A stretch of 64,000 nt of DNA, taken from NCBI RefSeq assembly GCF_900177295.1, contig NZ_FWZX01000006.1, forward strand, positions 179,140-243,139, in the 5' to 3' direction. The number at the start of each line of letters is the position of its first letter. The stretch's first letter is position 1. Of this stretch, positions 52,983-60,914 are shown piece after piece. A model generated the notes under the pieces. The model made no database searches and had not been told where the DNA came from. It worked only from the letters and a program-made list of their open reading frames with translations. The stretch comes from Tistlia consotensis USBA 355 (GTDB taxonomy: Bacteria > Pseudomonadota > Alphaproteobacteria > Kiloniellales > DSM-21159). Both the position numbers and the translations under genes were made by a program.

Positions 52983-53792
52983 ATGGCGGCGACGGCCGGA
53001 AGCGGCAGGAACAGGCGGCTGGTCTGGATCTGGACCGGCCTGATCGTCGTCTTCCTCTACCTGCCGGTGGTCTGCGGCCTGCTCGCCTCGCTGAACCAGG
53101 GCCGCTACTTCATCTTCCCGATCGCGCGCTGGTCGCTGCGCTGGTGGGACAAGACGATCAACTCGATCGAGGTCTCGATCCTGATCCAGACCTCGATCAC
53201 CATCGCCCTGATCGTCACGGCGATCTCGGTGGTCCTGGCCTTCTGCGGCGCGCTCGCCTTCGCGCGCTACAACTGGAAGGGCCGCACCCTGTTCCAGCGC
53301 ATCGTGCTGCTGCCGATCTTCTTCCCGCAGACCGTGCTCGGCCTGGCGCTGCTGCTCTGGTTCAACATGCTCGGCCTGCCGCTCAGCTGGCGCACGGCGA
53401 TCTTCGCCCACCTGGTCTGGATCGTGCCGATCGTCACCCTGGTGATCTCGATCCAGGTCTACTCCTTCGACGCCGCGCTCGAGGAGGCGGCGCTCGACCT
53501 CGGCGCCTCGCGCTGGCAGGTCCTGAAGGAGGTGACGCTGCCGGTGCTCTGGCCCGGCATCTTCTCCGGCGCGCTCTTCGCCTTCCTCCTGTCCTGGGGC
53601 AACTTCCCGCTGTCGCTCTACACGACCGGCGCCGACACCACCGTGCCGGAGTTCCTCTACGCCAAGATGGTCGCCGGCTACACGCCGGGCGTGCCGACCC
53701 TCGGCACCATCTCGACCGGCGGCGCCGCCCTGATCATGCTCGGCGGCTACGCCATCGTCCTGCTGGCCCGGCGGGCCCGCAGCGGGCGGTAG
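52983..53792 (+). CDS. Pot-type ABC transporter permease (PotC family)
   Basis: A 269-residue permease. Docking loop LEEAALDLGASRWQVLKEVT, with a first helix TGLIVVFLYLPVVCGLLASL. GGGGAGG lies 8 bases ahead of ATG 52983. Last transporter gene; followed by a repeat-rich gap, so the next gene is probably transcribed separately. Confidence 0.9.
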   Translation: MAATAGSGRNRRLVWIWTGLIVVFLYLPVVCGLLASLNQGRYFIFPIARWSLRWWDKTINSIEVSILIQTSITIALIVTAISVVLAFCGALAFARYNWKGRTLFQRIVLLPIFFPQTVLGLALLLWFNMLGLPLSWRTAIFAHLVWIVPIVTLVISIQVYSFDAALEEAALDLGASRWQVLKEVTLPVLWPGIFSGALFAFLLSWGNFPLSLYTTGADTTVPEFLYAKMVAGYTPGVPTLGTISTGGAALIMLGGYAIVLLARRARSGR

Positions 53793-53815
53793 CGGCGCAG
53801 CCTTCCCTCTCCCTT

Positions 53816-53927
53816 CGTCATTCCCGCGAAAGCGGGAATCCAGAGAACGAAGCAATCAGGCGCGCCCCGTCGACCGCCTCCGCGGACGGTTCCTTTCTCT
53901 GGATCCCCGCTTTCGCGGGGATGACGA
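53816..53927. repeat. Inverted pair of palindromic repeat units (family 1)
   Basis: Unit one (53816-53846) contains the palindrome TTCCCGCGAAAGCGGGAA; unit two (53896-53927) is nearly its reverse complement, with CCCCGCTTTCGCGGGG. Both share the flanks CGTCAT and ATCCAGAG. The same family occurs at 60741-60853. Confidence 0.85.
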
Positions 53928-54002
53928 GGCAAGGCGGACCGGCAGTGCCTCGCCCCGGCGGTTGCCGAGGGCCAAGCCGGAACTTTGCAACTACCAAATT
54001 TC

Positions 54003-54030
54003 CTGCCAGCACCACAACATCTGTGGTAGA
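54003..54030 (+). promoter_or_regulatory. Promoter-like element (motif copy C)
   Basis: CTGCCA (54003-54008), 18-base spacer, then TAGAGA from 54027. ACCACA-acatc-TGTGGT (54011-54027) is a perfect inverted repeat with the same 6-5-6 geometry as copy A, and GTGGTA (54023-54028) stands at the same distance from the -35 position as in copies A and B. Confidence 0.4.
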
Positions 54031-54115
54031 GAGAAGAGACCGGCGCGGGCCGTCGTCGGGCGGGTCCCGGGGGCCTCCCGGGACGCGGATTCTTCAGGTT
54101 TCGAGGTACCGGACG

Positions 54116-54796
54116 ATGGACTTCATCTTCATGCTGACCCGGCAGGACCAGACGGTCGAGGACTGCCTGGAGGTCTTCGAGGAGATCCGCCCGCTCGGGC
54201 TCGGCCATGTCGGCTTCAAGGACGTCGGCGTCGACAGGGCGACCCTGAAGGCGCTGAACCGGGCGATCCGCGACAGCGGCGCGGTCAGCTACATGGAGGT
54301 CGTCTCGGAGAGCCCCGAGGCGGCGCTCAACTCGGCCAGGACCGCCGCGGAGATCGGCGTCGAGCGGCTGCTCGGCGGCACCGACGTCGCCGGCGTCATG
54401 AGGCTGCTGAACGGCAAGGCGGGAGCCGGGGGGCTGGGCTACTACCCCTTCCCCGGCAAGCCGGTCGGCCATCCGACGAAGCTCGGCGGCACGCCCGAGC
54501 TGGTCGAGGCGCAGTGCCGCCGCTTCCTCGAGCTGGGCTGCGCCGGCGTCGACCTGCTGGCCTACCGCGCGACCGAGGCCGATCCGCTGGACCTGGTGCG
54601 CGCCGCCCGCGCCGGCCTCGACGGCCGGGGCAGGCTGATCTGCGCCGGCAGCGTCGACAGCGGCCAGCGCATCCGGGCGCTCAAGGAGGCCGGATGCGAC
54701 GCCTTCACCATCGGCTCGGCCGCCTTCGACGGCTCCTTCTCGCCGCGCAAGGGCACGCTCAGGGGCCGGCTGCGGGACATCCTGGCCGCCTGCTGA
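54116..54796 (+). CDS. Phosphate-binding TIM-barrel protein of unknown substrate
   Basis: A 226-residue protein. The C-terminal half has a barrel-type phosphate-binding pattern: LICAGSVDSGQRIRALKEAG and DAFTIGSAAFDGSF, as in HisA/NanE-like ribulose-phosphate-binding barrels. N-terminal strands (MDFIFMLTRQDQTVEDCLEV, LGHVGFKDVGVD, SYMEVVSESPEA) fit a full small barrel. Probably an isomerase or epimerase acting on a phosphorylated sugar or aminosugar. The association with an FGGY kinase and a Pot-type transporter suggests a catabolic role. The specific reaction is not known. Confidence 0.65.
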   Translation: MDFIFMLTRQDQTVEDCLEVFEEIRPLGLGHVGFKDVGVDRATLKALNRAIRDSGAVSYMEVVSESPEAALNSARTAAEIGVERLLGGTDVAGVMRLLNGKAGAGGLGYYPFPGKPVGHPTKLGGTPELVEAQCRRFLELGCAGVDLLAYRATEADPLDLVRAARAGLDGRGRLICAGSVDSGQRIRALKEAGCDAFTIGSAAFDGSFSPRKGTLRGRLRDILAAC

Positions 54797-54818
54797 TCGC
54801 GCGCGGTCCGTGCCGCTT

Positions 54819-54909
54819 CGCTTCACGCTTCGACAAGCTCAGCATGAAGCGAATTGGAAGCGGCCCGAAAAGGGCTTCATCCTGAGCCTGTCGAAGGGTG
54901 AAGCCCTTC
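54819..54909. repeat. Two palindromic repeat units (family 2)
   Basis: Unit one (54819-54851) carries CTTCGACAAGCTCAGCATG between GCTTCA and TGAAGC; unit two (54871-54909) is in opposite sense, with TCATCCTGAGCCTGTCGAAG inside the stem AGGGCTTCA/TGAAGCCCT. A truncated copy of the same family occurs at 63897-63916. Confidence 0.85.
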
Positions 54910-54918
54910 CAGCCCCCC

Positions 54919-56253
54919 TCAGTAGAGCTCCATGTACTCGGCCCGCTCCCAGTCGGTGACGTGGTCCCAGAAGCGCTGGAGTTCGGCGCCCTTGACCGCT
55001 GTGAAGAGCTTCAGGAAGTCGGCGCCGAGCATGGCACCGAAGGCCTTGTCGGCCTCCAGCGCGGCGAGCGAGAGGTCGAGGCGGCTGGGCAGCTTCGGGT
55101 GTCTCGGGTCGTCCTCGCTCGGGCCCTTGGACTGCGGCCCCAGCTTCAGCTTGCCCTGCAGGCCGAGCAGGCCGGCGGCCAGGGTGCCGGCGGCGCTGAG
55201 GTAGGGATTGGCCAGGCCCGAGGCGCCGCGCATCTCGTGGTGCGTGCCCTCGTCGCCGGTCGCCTTGCTGCGCACCAGGGCGCTGCGGTCCTCGATGCCC
55301 CAGGAGACGTTGGACGGCGCGAAGGTGTGCGGCTTCAGGCGGTGGTAGCAGTTCGGCGTCGGCGCGATCAGGGCGGTCAGCGCCGGCGCGTGCTTCAGGA
55401 TGCCGGCGGCGAACTGCCGGGCGACCGGCGACAGGCCGTCCTTGTCATTCCTGTCGAGGAAGGCGTTCCTGCCGGTCTTCCGGTCGATCAGGCTGATGTG
55501 GAAGTGGCAGCCGCAGCCGGCGCGCCCCGACCAGGGCTTCGACATGAAGGTCGCGAGATAGCCCTCGTGGTGCGCCACCTCCTTGACCGTGTTCTTGAAG
55601 GTGAAGGCCTTGTCGGCGGCGGCGACGCCGAGCGCGGGACCGTAGTTGATCTCGAACTGGGAGCCGGCGTACTCGCAGTTGTGGGTGATCAGGTCGACGC
55701 CGACGCCCTGCAGGTGGGCGAGCAGCGTGTCGAGCGCCGGGATCCAGCTGTTGCGCGTCGAGTTGAAGATGTGCACGCCCTCGAACAGCGGCTCGCGCGT
55801 GTCCCTGTCGAGCAGGTAGAACTCGAACTCGTGGGACATCATGACGTCGTAGCCGAGGTCGCCGGCCTGCGCGACCAGCTGCGCCAGGATCCAGCGCGGC
55901 GAGGCCTTGATCGGGCTGCCGTCGATGTAGTGGACGTCGCAGATCACCTTCGCGGTGTTCGGCTTCCAGGGCACCCGCCGCAGGGTCGAGAAGTCCGGGA
56001 ACAGCTTCGAGTCCGCGTAGCTGATCTCCTCGTTGAGCCCGGTGCCGGAGATGACGTTGGCCGCGGAGTCGAGGCCGAGCACGCCGCCGTAGAAGTTGAG
56101 GCCCTTGCGGGCGTAGCCCTCGACCGCGTCGATCGGCACCAGCTTGGAGCGCGAGCTGCCGTGCAGGTCGGGCAGCTCGAAGCGAAGGAACTCGATGCCG
56201 TCGTGACGCAGCCGCGCGACCTCCTCCGCGACCCGGTCCTTGCCCTTCGCCAT
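54919..56253 (-). CDS. Glutamine-synthetase-like ligase
   Basis: A 444-residue member of the glutamine synthetase superfamily. Metal and substrate motifs are EFEFYLLDRDT, NCEYAGSQFEINYGPAL, GCGCHFHISLID and the ATP-binding NCYHRLKPHTFAPSNVSWGI, then HHEMRGASGLANPYLSAAGT. It is not the main GlnA: the neighbourhood has no nitrogen-regulation genes and the adenylylation site region is not evident. Relatives ligate glutamate to polyamines, ethanolamine or methylamine, so an amine substrate fits the nearby Pot-type transporter. ATG 56253 follows GGGGAGAG. Confidence 0.8.
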   Translation of the reverse strand: MAKGKDRVAEEVARLRHDGIEFLRFELPDLHGSSRSKLVPIDAVEGYARKGLNFYGGVLGLDSAANVISGTGLNEEISYADSKLFPDFSTLRRVPWKPNTAKVICDVHYIDGSPIKASPRWILAQLVAQAGDLGYDVMMSHEFEFYLLDRDTREPLFEGVHIFNSTRNSWIPALDTLLAHLQGVGVDLITHNCEYAGSQFEINYGPALGVAAADKAFTFKNTVKEVAHHEGYLATFMSKPWSGRAGCGCHFHISLIDRKTGRNAFLDRNDKDGLSPVARQFAAGILKHAPALTALIAPTPNCYHRLKPHTFAPSNVSWGIEDRSALVRSKATGDEGTHHEMRGASGLANPYLSAAGTLAAGLLGLQGKLKLGPQSKGPSEDDPRHPKLPSRLDLSLAALEADKAFGAMLGADFLKLFTAVKGAELQRFWDHVTDWERAEYMELY

Positions 56254-56390
56254 CGCCGCTCTCCCCTTCTGCTCGCCTGTTCCCGCCGCGGCGGCCGTCC
56301 CGGAGTCCGTCTGGGAGTCCATCCGGGGGCGCCGTCGTTCGCTGGCCGAGGCTAGACCGAAGAATCTGCGAAGCTCAACAGAGAAGTTGT

Positions 56391-56406
56391 GACTTGCCAC
56401 TATTTG
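56391..56406. promoter_or_regulatory. Operator-like element between divergent genes (motif copy D)
   Basis: GACTTGCCACTATTTG (56391-56406) matches the core GAATCGCCAACATTTG of copy A at 12 of 16 positions. It lies between the divergent ligase and SDR genes, in a locally A+T-richer gap. Confidence 0.35.
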
Positions 56407-56469
56407 TCCCTTGCCCGCCGCCGCGGCTTCGGCCACCGTCGGGACCGGGCCACAGCCGGGGAGGTCGCC

Positions 56470-57258
56470 ATGGCGGGTAGAGGAAGACTGGCGGGCAAGC
56501 GCGCCTTCATCTCGGGCGCCGGCGGCGGCATCGGCGCCGCGACGGCGATCAAGTTCGCCGCCGAGGGCGCCGCGGTCGCCGCGGTCGACCTCAAGGCCGA
56601 GGGCCTGGCGGCGACGCTCGGCGAGATCGAGGCGGCCGGCGGCAGCGCGGTCGCGCTGACCGGCGACATCGCCGATCCGGTGCGCTGCGAGAGCCTGATG
56701 AGCGAGGCGGCCGGGGCGCTCGGCGGCCTCGACGTCCTGTTCAACAACGCCGGCGTGCTGCTGCCCGGCGACGACGGCCCGGTCGAGACGCCGCTCGAGG
56801 TCTGGGAGAAGACCCTGCGCGTCGACCTGACCGGCGTGTTCCTGGCCTGCAAGTACGGCATCCCGCACCTGGAGCGGGCCGGCGGCGGCTCGGTCGTCAA
56901 CACCGCCTCGCTGGTCGCCCTGGTCGGCTCGGCCTATCCGCAGATCGCCTACACCGCGGCCAAGGGCGGCGTGCTGGCGATGACCCGGGAGATGGCCGTC
57001 CAGTACGGCCGCAAGGGCATCCGCTTCAACGCGATCTGCCCCGGTCCGGTCGGCACGCCGCTGGTCAAGGCCTTCCTGTCCGACGAGGCCGCCTGGAACG
57101 CGCGCCGGCCCTTCATGCCGATGGGCCGCATCGCCGAGCCGTCGGAGATCGCCGGGCTGGTCGCCTTCCTGGCCAGCGACGAGGCGAGCTACATCACCGG
57201 CGCCGCCTACCCGATCGACGGCGGCATCTCCGCGGCCTACGTCATCAAGGACGACTAG
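56470..57258 (+). CDS. Short-chain dehydrogenase/reductase
   Basis: A 262-residue SDR with ISGAGGGIG (residues 14-22), NNAG (92-95), Ser147 and catalytic Tyr161-x3-Lys165 (YTAAKGG). ATG 56470 (MAGRGRLAGKRAF) is preferred; an upstream in-frame ATG has no ribosome site and its extension is not conserved-looking. Divergent from the ligase gene. Confidence 0.88.
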   Translation: MAGRGRLAGKRAFISGAGGGIGAATAIKFAAEGAAVAAVDLKAEGLAATLGEIEAAGGSAVALTGDIADPVRCESLMSEAAGALGGLDVLFNNAGVLLPGDDGPVETPLEVWEKTLRVDLTGVFLACKYGIPHLERAGGGSVVNTASLVALVGSAYPQIAYTAAKGGVLAMTREMAVQYGRKGIRFNAICPGPVGTPLVKAFLSDEAAWNARRPFMPMGRIAEPSEIAGLVAFLASDEASYITGAAYPIDGGISAAYVIKDD

Positions 57259-57297
57259 CCGGGGACCCGCGCGGGCGTCCCGTCGCTCGCAGGCGTG

Positions 57298-57312
57298 TAA
57301 ATCACGCGTTAA
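57298..57312 (+). promoter_or_regulatory. CtrA-like half sites ahead of the PAS_5 gene
   Basis: TAAA-N7-TTAA at 57298-57312 differs at one position from the CtrA consensus TTAA-N7-TTAA. It sits 64 bases ahead of the PAS_5 gene. A short motif of this kind can occur by chance. Confidence 0.3.
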
Positions 57313-57375
57313 CCGTGTTTCCGCTAGTCTCGGTCCCCGGAAGGTCCCCGCCCACCGGACGGTCGCGAGGTCCCG

Positions 57376-57921
57376 ATGAACACCGCCCCCGACGACAGCT
57401 TCATGCGAGGCCTGCTCGAGGCGATCGAGAATCCGGACGCGGAACCCTTCGTGCTGCGCCGCTTCGGGCCCGAGGAGGCGATGCGGGCCGCCCCGCATCT
57501 GGCCGGCGTGATCCGGATCTGGGACGAGCGGCGCGGCGGCCGGCCGACGCCCGACTGGGCCGACATGGAGTTCGCCGACTTCCGCGGCTGGCACCCGGCC
57601 CTGGTGGTCAGCGACCTGCCGGCGGGCGAGCCCGACCCGATCTACCGGATCGTCGGCGAGGACTTCCGGATCGTCAGCTACACGACCAAGCCCGGCCAGC
57701 GCTTCAGCGACCGCACGCCACTGCTCTACGAGCGCCAGTTCCGCGAGCACTTCGGCCTGGTCCGCGACACCGGCCTGATCGGCTGGTCGGTCGGCCCGGC
57801 GGCGCTCGTCGGGCGCGAGCACGTCCGCCTGAGGGTCATGGAGCTGCCCTTCACCAACGGCGGCCAGGCGGTCAGCCGCCTCGCCCACATCATGACCTAC
57901 CGCTTCGACGGCGGGGACTGA
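57376..57921 (+). CDS. Single-domain PAS_5-family protein
   Basis: A 181-residue protein with one PAS_5-like domain: IRIWDERRGGRPTPDWADME, FRGWHPALVVSDL and IYRIVGEDFRIVSYTTKPG are the conserved family stretches. No kinase, cyclase or export signal. In Caulobacter the single-domain PAS protein MopJ, which may belong to this family, affects cell-cycle regulators and is under CtrA control; the CtrA-like site upstream agrees loosely with such a role. It may have no metabolic connection to its neighbours. Confidence 0.75.
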   Translation: MNTAPDDSFMRGLLEAIENPDAEPFVLRRFGPEEAMRAAPHLAGVIRIWDERRGGRPTPDWADMEFADFRGWHPALVVSDLPAGEPDPIYRIVGEDFRIVSYTTKPGQRFSDRTPLLYERQFREHFGLVRDTGLIGWSVGPAALVGREHVRLRVMELPFTNGGQAVSRLAHIMTYRFDGGD

Positions 57922-57928
57922 GCCCGCC

Positions 57929-59446
57929 TCAGCCCTGCTCGACCAGGGCGTGGAGCCGGTGGTTGATCGGCGCCAGCGCCGCCTGGGTCTGCTTGTAGAG
58001 CCCGAACAGCTGCGAATAGAAAGCGTGCCGCTCCGGATCCGGCGGGCAGCGGTCGAGGATCCGCACGCAGCGCTCGACCGCCTCCCGCGGGCTCGCGAAC
58101 AGGCCGACGCCCATGCCGGCGACCAGGGCCGCGCCGAAGGAGGCGTCGCCGTTGGCCGGCCGCTCGATCTCCAGGCCGGTGACGTCGGCGATGATCTGGC
58201 GCCAGGTAGCACTGCGCGCGCCGCCGCCCATCAGACGGATCGTCGTGAAGTCGAGGCCGAGCTGGCGCGCCGCCTCCAGCAGGTCGCGGATCGAGAAGGC
58301 GATGCCCTCGTAGAGCGCCCGGGCGAAGTGGCCGCGCTGATGGCGCATGGTCATGCCGACGAAGTCGGCGCGCAGCAGCGGGTCCCAGTAGGGCGCACGC
58401 TCGCCCTGCAGGTAGGGATGGAACAGCAGGCCCTCGCTGCCCGGCGCGATCGCGCCGGCCAGGCGGTCCATCTCGGCGAAAGCTGCGGCGCCATCACCAT
58501 CGGGCCCCAGGAAGAAGCGGTCGCGCAGCCAGCGGTGCGCCGAGGCGCAGGAGTTGGTGCCGGTCGCGGTGTAGTAGAGCCCGTCGACGATGTGCGGATA
58601 GCAGGAGATCGGCGGATTGACGCTCGGCCCGCGGGTCGCCAGGAACAGCACGCCGGCGGTCGCCAGCTTGATCGCGCCCATGCCCGGCTCCAGGGCGCCG
58701 ACGCCGAAGAACTCGACCGTCGTGTCGTTGGAGCCGCAGACCACCGGCGTGCCCTCGGCCAGGCCGGTACGGGCCGCCGCCTCGGCGGTGACGCCGCCGA
58801 CCACCGCCTCGGGCCGCACGACCGGCGGCAGCTTGTCCAGCGGCCAGTCGATCAGGGCACAGAGCTCGGGCGACCAGCTGCGCGTCGCGTCGTCGGCCAT
58901 CAGGGCGCCCAGGACGTCGCTGTAGTCGGTCTCCCAGGTGCCGGTCAGGCGGCTGCGCAGGTAGTCCTTGGCGATGTAGAGCCGGCGCGCCCTGGCCACG
59001 ACCTGGGGCTCGTGGCGGCCGAGCCACTTCAGCATGGCCATGGCCCAGGTCGGGTTCACCCGGTTCAGCGACTTCGCGATGATCAGCTCGCCGGCCGCTT
59101 CGTGCAGCTCGCGCGCCTCGGCGGCGCTGCGCTGGTCGTTCCACATGATCGCCGGGCGCAGCACCCGGTCCTCGGCATCGGTCAGCACCGGGATGTGGGC
59201 GCCGCCCGACAGGCCGATGCCCCGGATCGCGCCGGGATCGACCGCGGCCGCGGCGAGCGCCGCCGGCACCGCCCGGCACAGCGCCTCGTACCAGGAATCG
59301 GGGTCCTGCTCGGACCAGCCGAACTTCGGCATCGAGGTCTCGATCGGGTGCGAGCCCTCGCCGGCGACGCCGCCGTTCCCGTCGATGATCGTCGCCTTCA
59401 GGCTGCCCGCCCCCAGGTCGACGCCGAGCAGATAGCTCTCCGACAT
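57929..59446 (-). CDS. FGGY-family carbohydrate kinase
   Basis: A 505-residue kinase with the phosphate loop LGVDLGAGSLKATIID (residues 7-22), GWSEQDPDSWYEAL, IMWNDQRSAAEA and the ATP motif LMGGGARSATWRQIIADV. It resembles xylulokinase-type members more than glycerol kinase; the second FGGY kinase in the window is clearly GlpK. Stands divergent from the 2-oxoglutarate oxygenase gene, 171 bases apart. The substrate is a sugar or polyol that cannot be named from sequence. Confidence 0.85.
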   Translation of the reverse strand: MSESYLLGVDLGAGSLKATIIDGNGGVAGEGSHPIETSMPKFGWSEQDPDSWYEALCRAVPAALAAAAVDPGAIRGIGLSGGAHIPVLTDAEDRVLRPAIMWNDQRSAAEARELHEAAGELIIAKSLNRVNPTWAMAMLKWLGRHEPQVVARARRLYIAKDYLRSRLTGTWETDYSDVLGALMADDATRSWSPELCALIDWPLDKLPPVVRPEAVVGGVTAEAAARTGLAEGTPVVCGSNDTTVEFFGVGALEPGMGAIKLATAGVLFLATRGPSVNPPISCYPHIVDGLYYTATGTNSCASAHRWLRDRFFLGPDGDGAAAFAEMDRLAGAIAPGSEGLLFHPYLQGERAPYWDPLLRADFVGMTMRHQRGHFARALYEGIAFSIRDLLEAARQLGLDFTTIRLMGGGARSATWRQIIADVTGLEIERPANGDASFGAALVAGMGVGLFASPREAVERCVRILDRCPPDPERHAFYSQLFGLYKQTQAALAPINHRLHALVEQG

Positions 59447-59551
59447 CCCGCCTCTCTCCACGCTCCGCCGCCGCTCCGGCCGCCGTCTTGCGAAGGCCGG
59501 GCGGCCCTCCGACTTATGGCAGAAGGCGGCCGCCGGCGCCAAGGCCGTCTT

Positions 59552-59582
59552 GTTGGAAGTCGCAGGTTTTCTGTGGTAGGTG
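59552..59582 (+). promoter_or_regulatory. Promoter-like element (motif copy B)
   Basis: GTTGGAA (59552-59558), 14 bases, then GTGGTA (59573-59578), the same two boxes and the same spacing as copy A. TTGGAA would be the -35; the -10 (TAGGTG) is weak. It lies between the divergent kinase and oxygenase genes. Confidence 0.45.
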
Positions 59583-59617
59583 TCAAGCCATTCGTCGACA
59601 AGCGAGGCAGCCCCGTC

Positions 59618-60661
59618 ATGTCCGTCGAGTCTTCCGTCAACGACACCCTCGACCCCGCCCTGGTCGGCGCCCGCGTGCCGGTCGAAGCGGTGCCGGTCAT
59701 CGACTTCGGCCGCTTCCTCGCCGGCGGCCCGGAGGATCGGCGCGAGACGGCGCGGCAGATCGGCGAGGCCTGCCGCAACATCGGCTTCTTCTACCTCGTC
59801 AACCACGGCATCCCGCAGGAGACGCTCGACGCGGTCTTCGCCGAGGCGAAGCGCTTCTTCGCGCTGCCGCCCGAGAGGAAGGCCGAGATCGCCATCGAGA
59901 AGTCGGCCTGCCACCGCGGCTACTTCGCGCTCGGCGGCGAGAACCTCGATCCGGCCAAGCAGAAGGAGGCCGGCGACTTCAAGGAAGGCATCAAGATCGG
60001 CCGCGACCTGCCGCCCGACCATCCGCTGGTCGAGGCCGGCACGCCGCTGCACGGGCCGAACCAGTGGCCGGCCGGCCTGCCCGGCTGGCAGGAGACCATG
60101 CAGGCCGGCTACGACCGGCTGTGCGGCCTGGGCCGCGAGATCATGCACGCCTTCGCGCTGGCCCTGGAGCTGCCCGAGGATCACTTCGACCGCTGGCTCG
60201 ACGGCCCGATGGCGACCCTCGGCCCGCTGCACTACCCGCCGCAGACCGGGCCGATCACCGAGGCCCGGATCGGCGCCGGCGCGCACACCGACTTCGGCTG
60301 CCTGACGATCCTGGCCCAGGACCCGGTCGGCGGCCTGCAGGTTCGCAACGCCGCCGGCGAGTGGATCGACGCGCCCTTCGTCGAGGGCAGCTTCGTCGTC
60401 AACATCGGCGACATGATGGAGCGCTGGACCAACGGCATCTTCAGCTCGACCCAGCACCGGGTGATCAACCGCTCGGGCCGCGACCGCTATTCCCTGCCGT
60501 TCTTCTACGATCCCGCCTTCGAGGCCGACCTGACGGTGCTGGAGACCTGCCAGGGCCCCGACCGCCCGGCCAGGTTCCCGCCGACCACCGGCGGCCGGCA
60601 CCTGCTCGACAAGATCAACGAGACCTTCGACTACCACCGGGAGAAGCAGAAGGCGGGGTGA
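59618..60661 (+). CDS. 2-oxoglutarate/Fe(II)-dependent oxygenase (isopenicillin-N-synthase-like)
   Basis: A 347-residue non-heme iron oxygenase. The iron triad is His223-x-Asp225 (GAHTDFGCLTIL) and His280 (STQHRV); the 2-oxoglutarate anchor Arg290-x-Ser292 is in RYSLPFFYDP. The N-terminus (VIDFGRFLAGG, GFFYLVNHGIP) is typical of the isopenicillin N synthase-like superfamily, which hydroxylates or demethylates small molecules. ATG 59618 is favoured, with a modest upstream GAGG. A catabolic oxygenase for the same compound as the transporter is a reasonable inference. Confidence 0.85.
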   Translation: MSVESSVNDTLDPALVGARVPVEAVPVIDFGRFLAGGPEDRRETARQIGEACRNIGFFYLVNHGIPQETLDAVFAEAKRFFALPPERKAEIAIEKSACHRGYFALGGENLDPAKQKEAGDFKEGIKIGRDLPPDHPLVEAGTPLHGPNQWPAGLPGWQETMQAGYDRLCGLGREIMHAFALALELPEDHFDRWLDGPMATLGPLHYPPQTGPITEARIGAGAHTDFGCLTILAQDPVGGLQVRNAAGEWIDAPFVEGSFVVNIGDMMERWTNGIFSSTQHRVINRSGRDRYSLPFFYDPAFEADLTVLETCQGPDRPARFPPTTGGRHLLDKINETFDYHREKQKAG

Positions 60662-60701
60662 GGGCGCGCCCGCCCCTTCTTCCGTCTTCCCTTCCTTCTG
60701 C

Positions 60702-60853
60702 CGTCATTCCCGCCCCCACTTCGTCATCCCCGTTCTTCTTCGTCATCCCCGCGAAAGCGGGGATCCAGAGGACGAAGACGTGAGCGGGGGCGGCCGGCAG
60801 CCTGTGCTGGCGGCGCTTTCCTCTGGATCCCCGCTTTCGCGGGGATGACGAGG
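60702..60853. repeat. Palindromic repeat cluster (family 1) with truncated copies
   Basis: Three CGTCAT(T/C)CCCG starts at 60702, 60722 and 60741 are 19-20 bases apart; only the third continues to a full palindrome (60741-60775). An inverted full copy is at 60818-60853. The family is the same as at 53816-53927. Confidence 0.85.
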
Positions 60854-60914
60854 GAAGAGGAGGCGTGACGAAGAAGGGCGGAGCTGACGGAGAGGCTGCG
60901 GTGAAAATCCGCCC

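Larger units (their letters stand above)
53793..54115. other. Intergenic region with paired repeats and a promoter
   Basis: The gap between the permease gene and the TIM-barrel gene contains one inverted pair of palindromic repeats (53816-53927), then a lower-G+C stretch with motif copy C (54003-54030). No gene is seen. Confidence 0.5.

Noticed and set aside
49733..53792. Assignment as a polyamine transporter (potDABC)
   Set aside because: The family is right, but the surrounding enzymes and DeoR-type regulator make the substrate uncertain, so gene symbols were left out.
57929..59446. Second glycerol kinase
   Set aside because: The motifs are of the xylulokinase-like FGGY kind, and an unmistakable glpK is present in its own operon.
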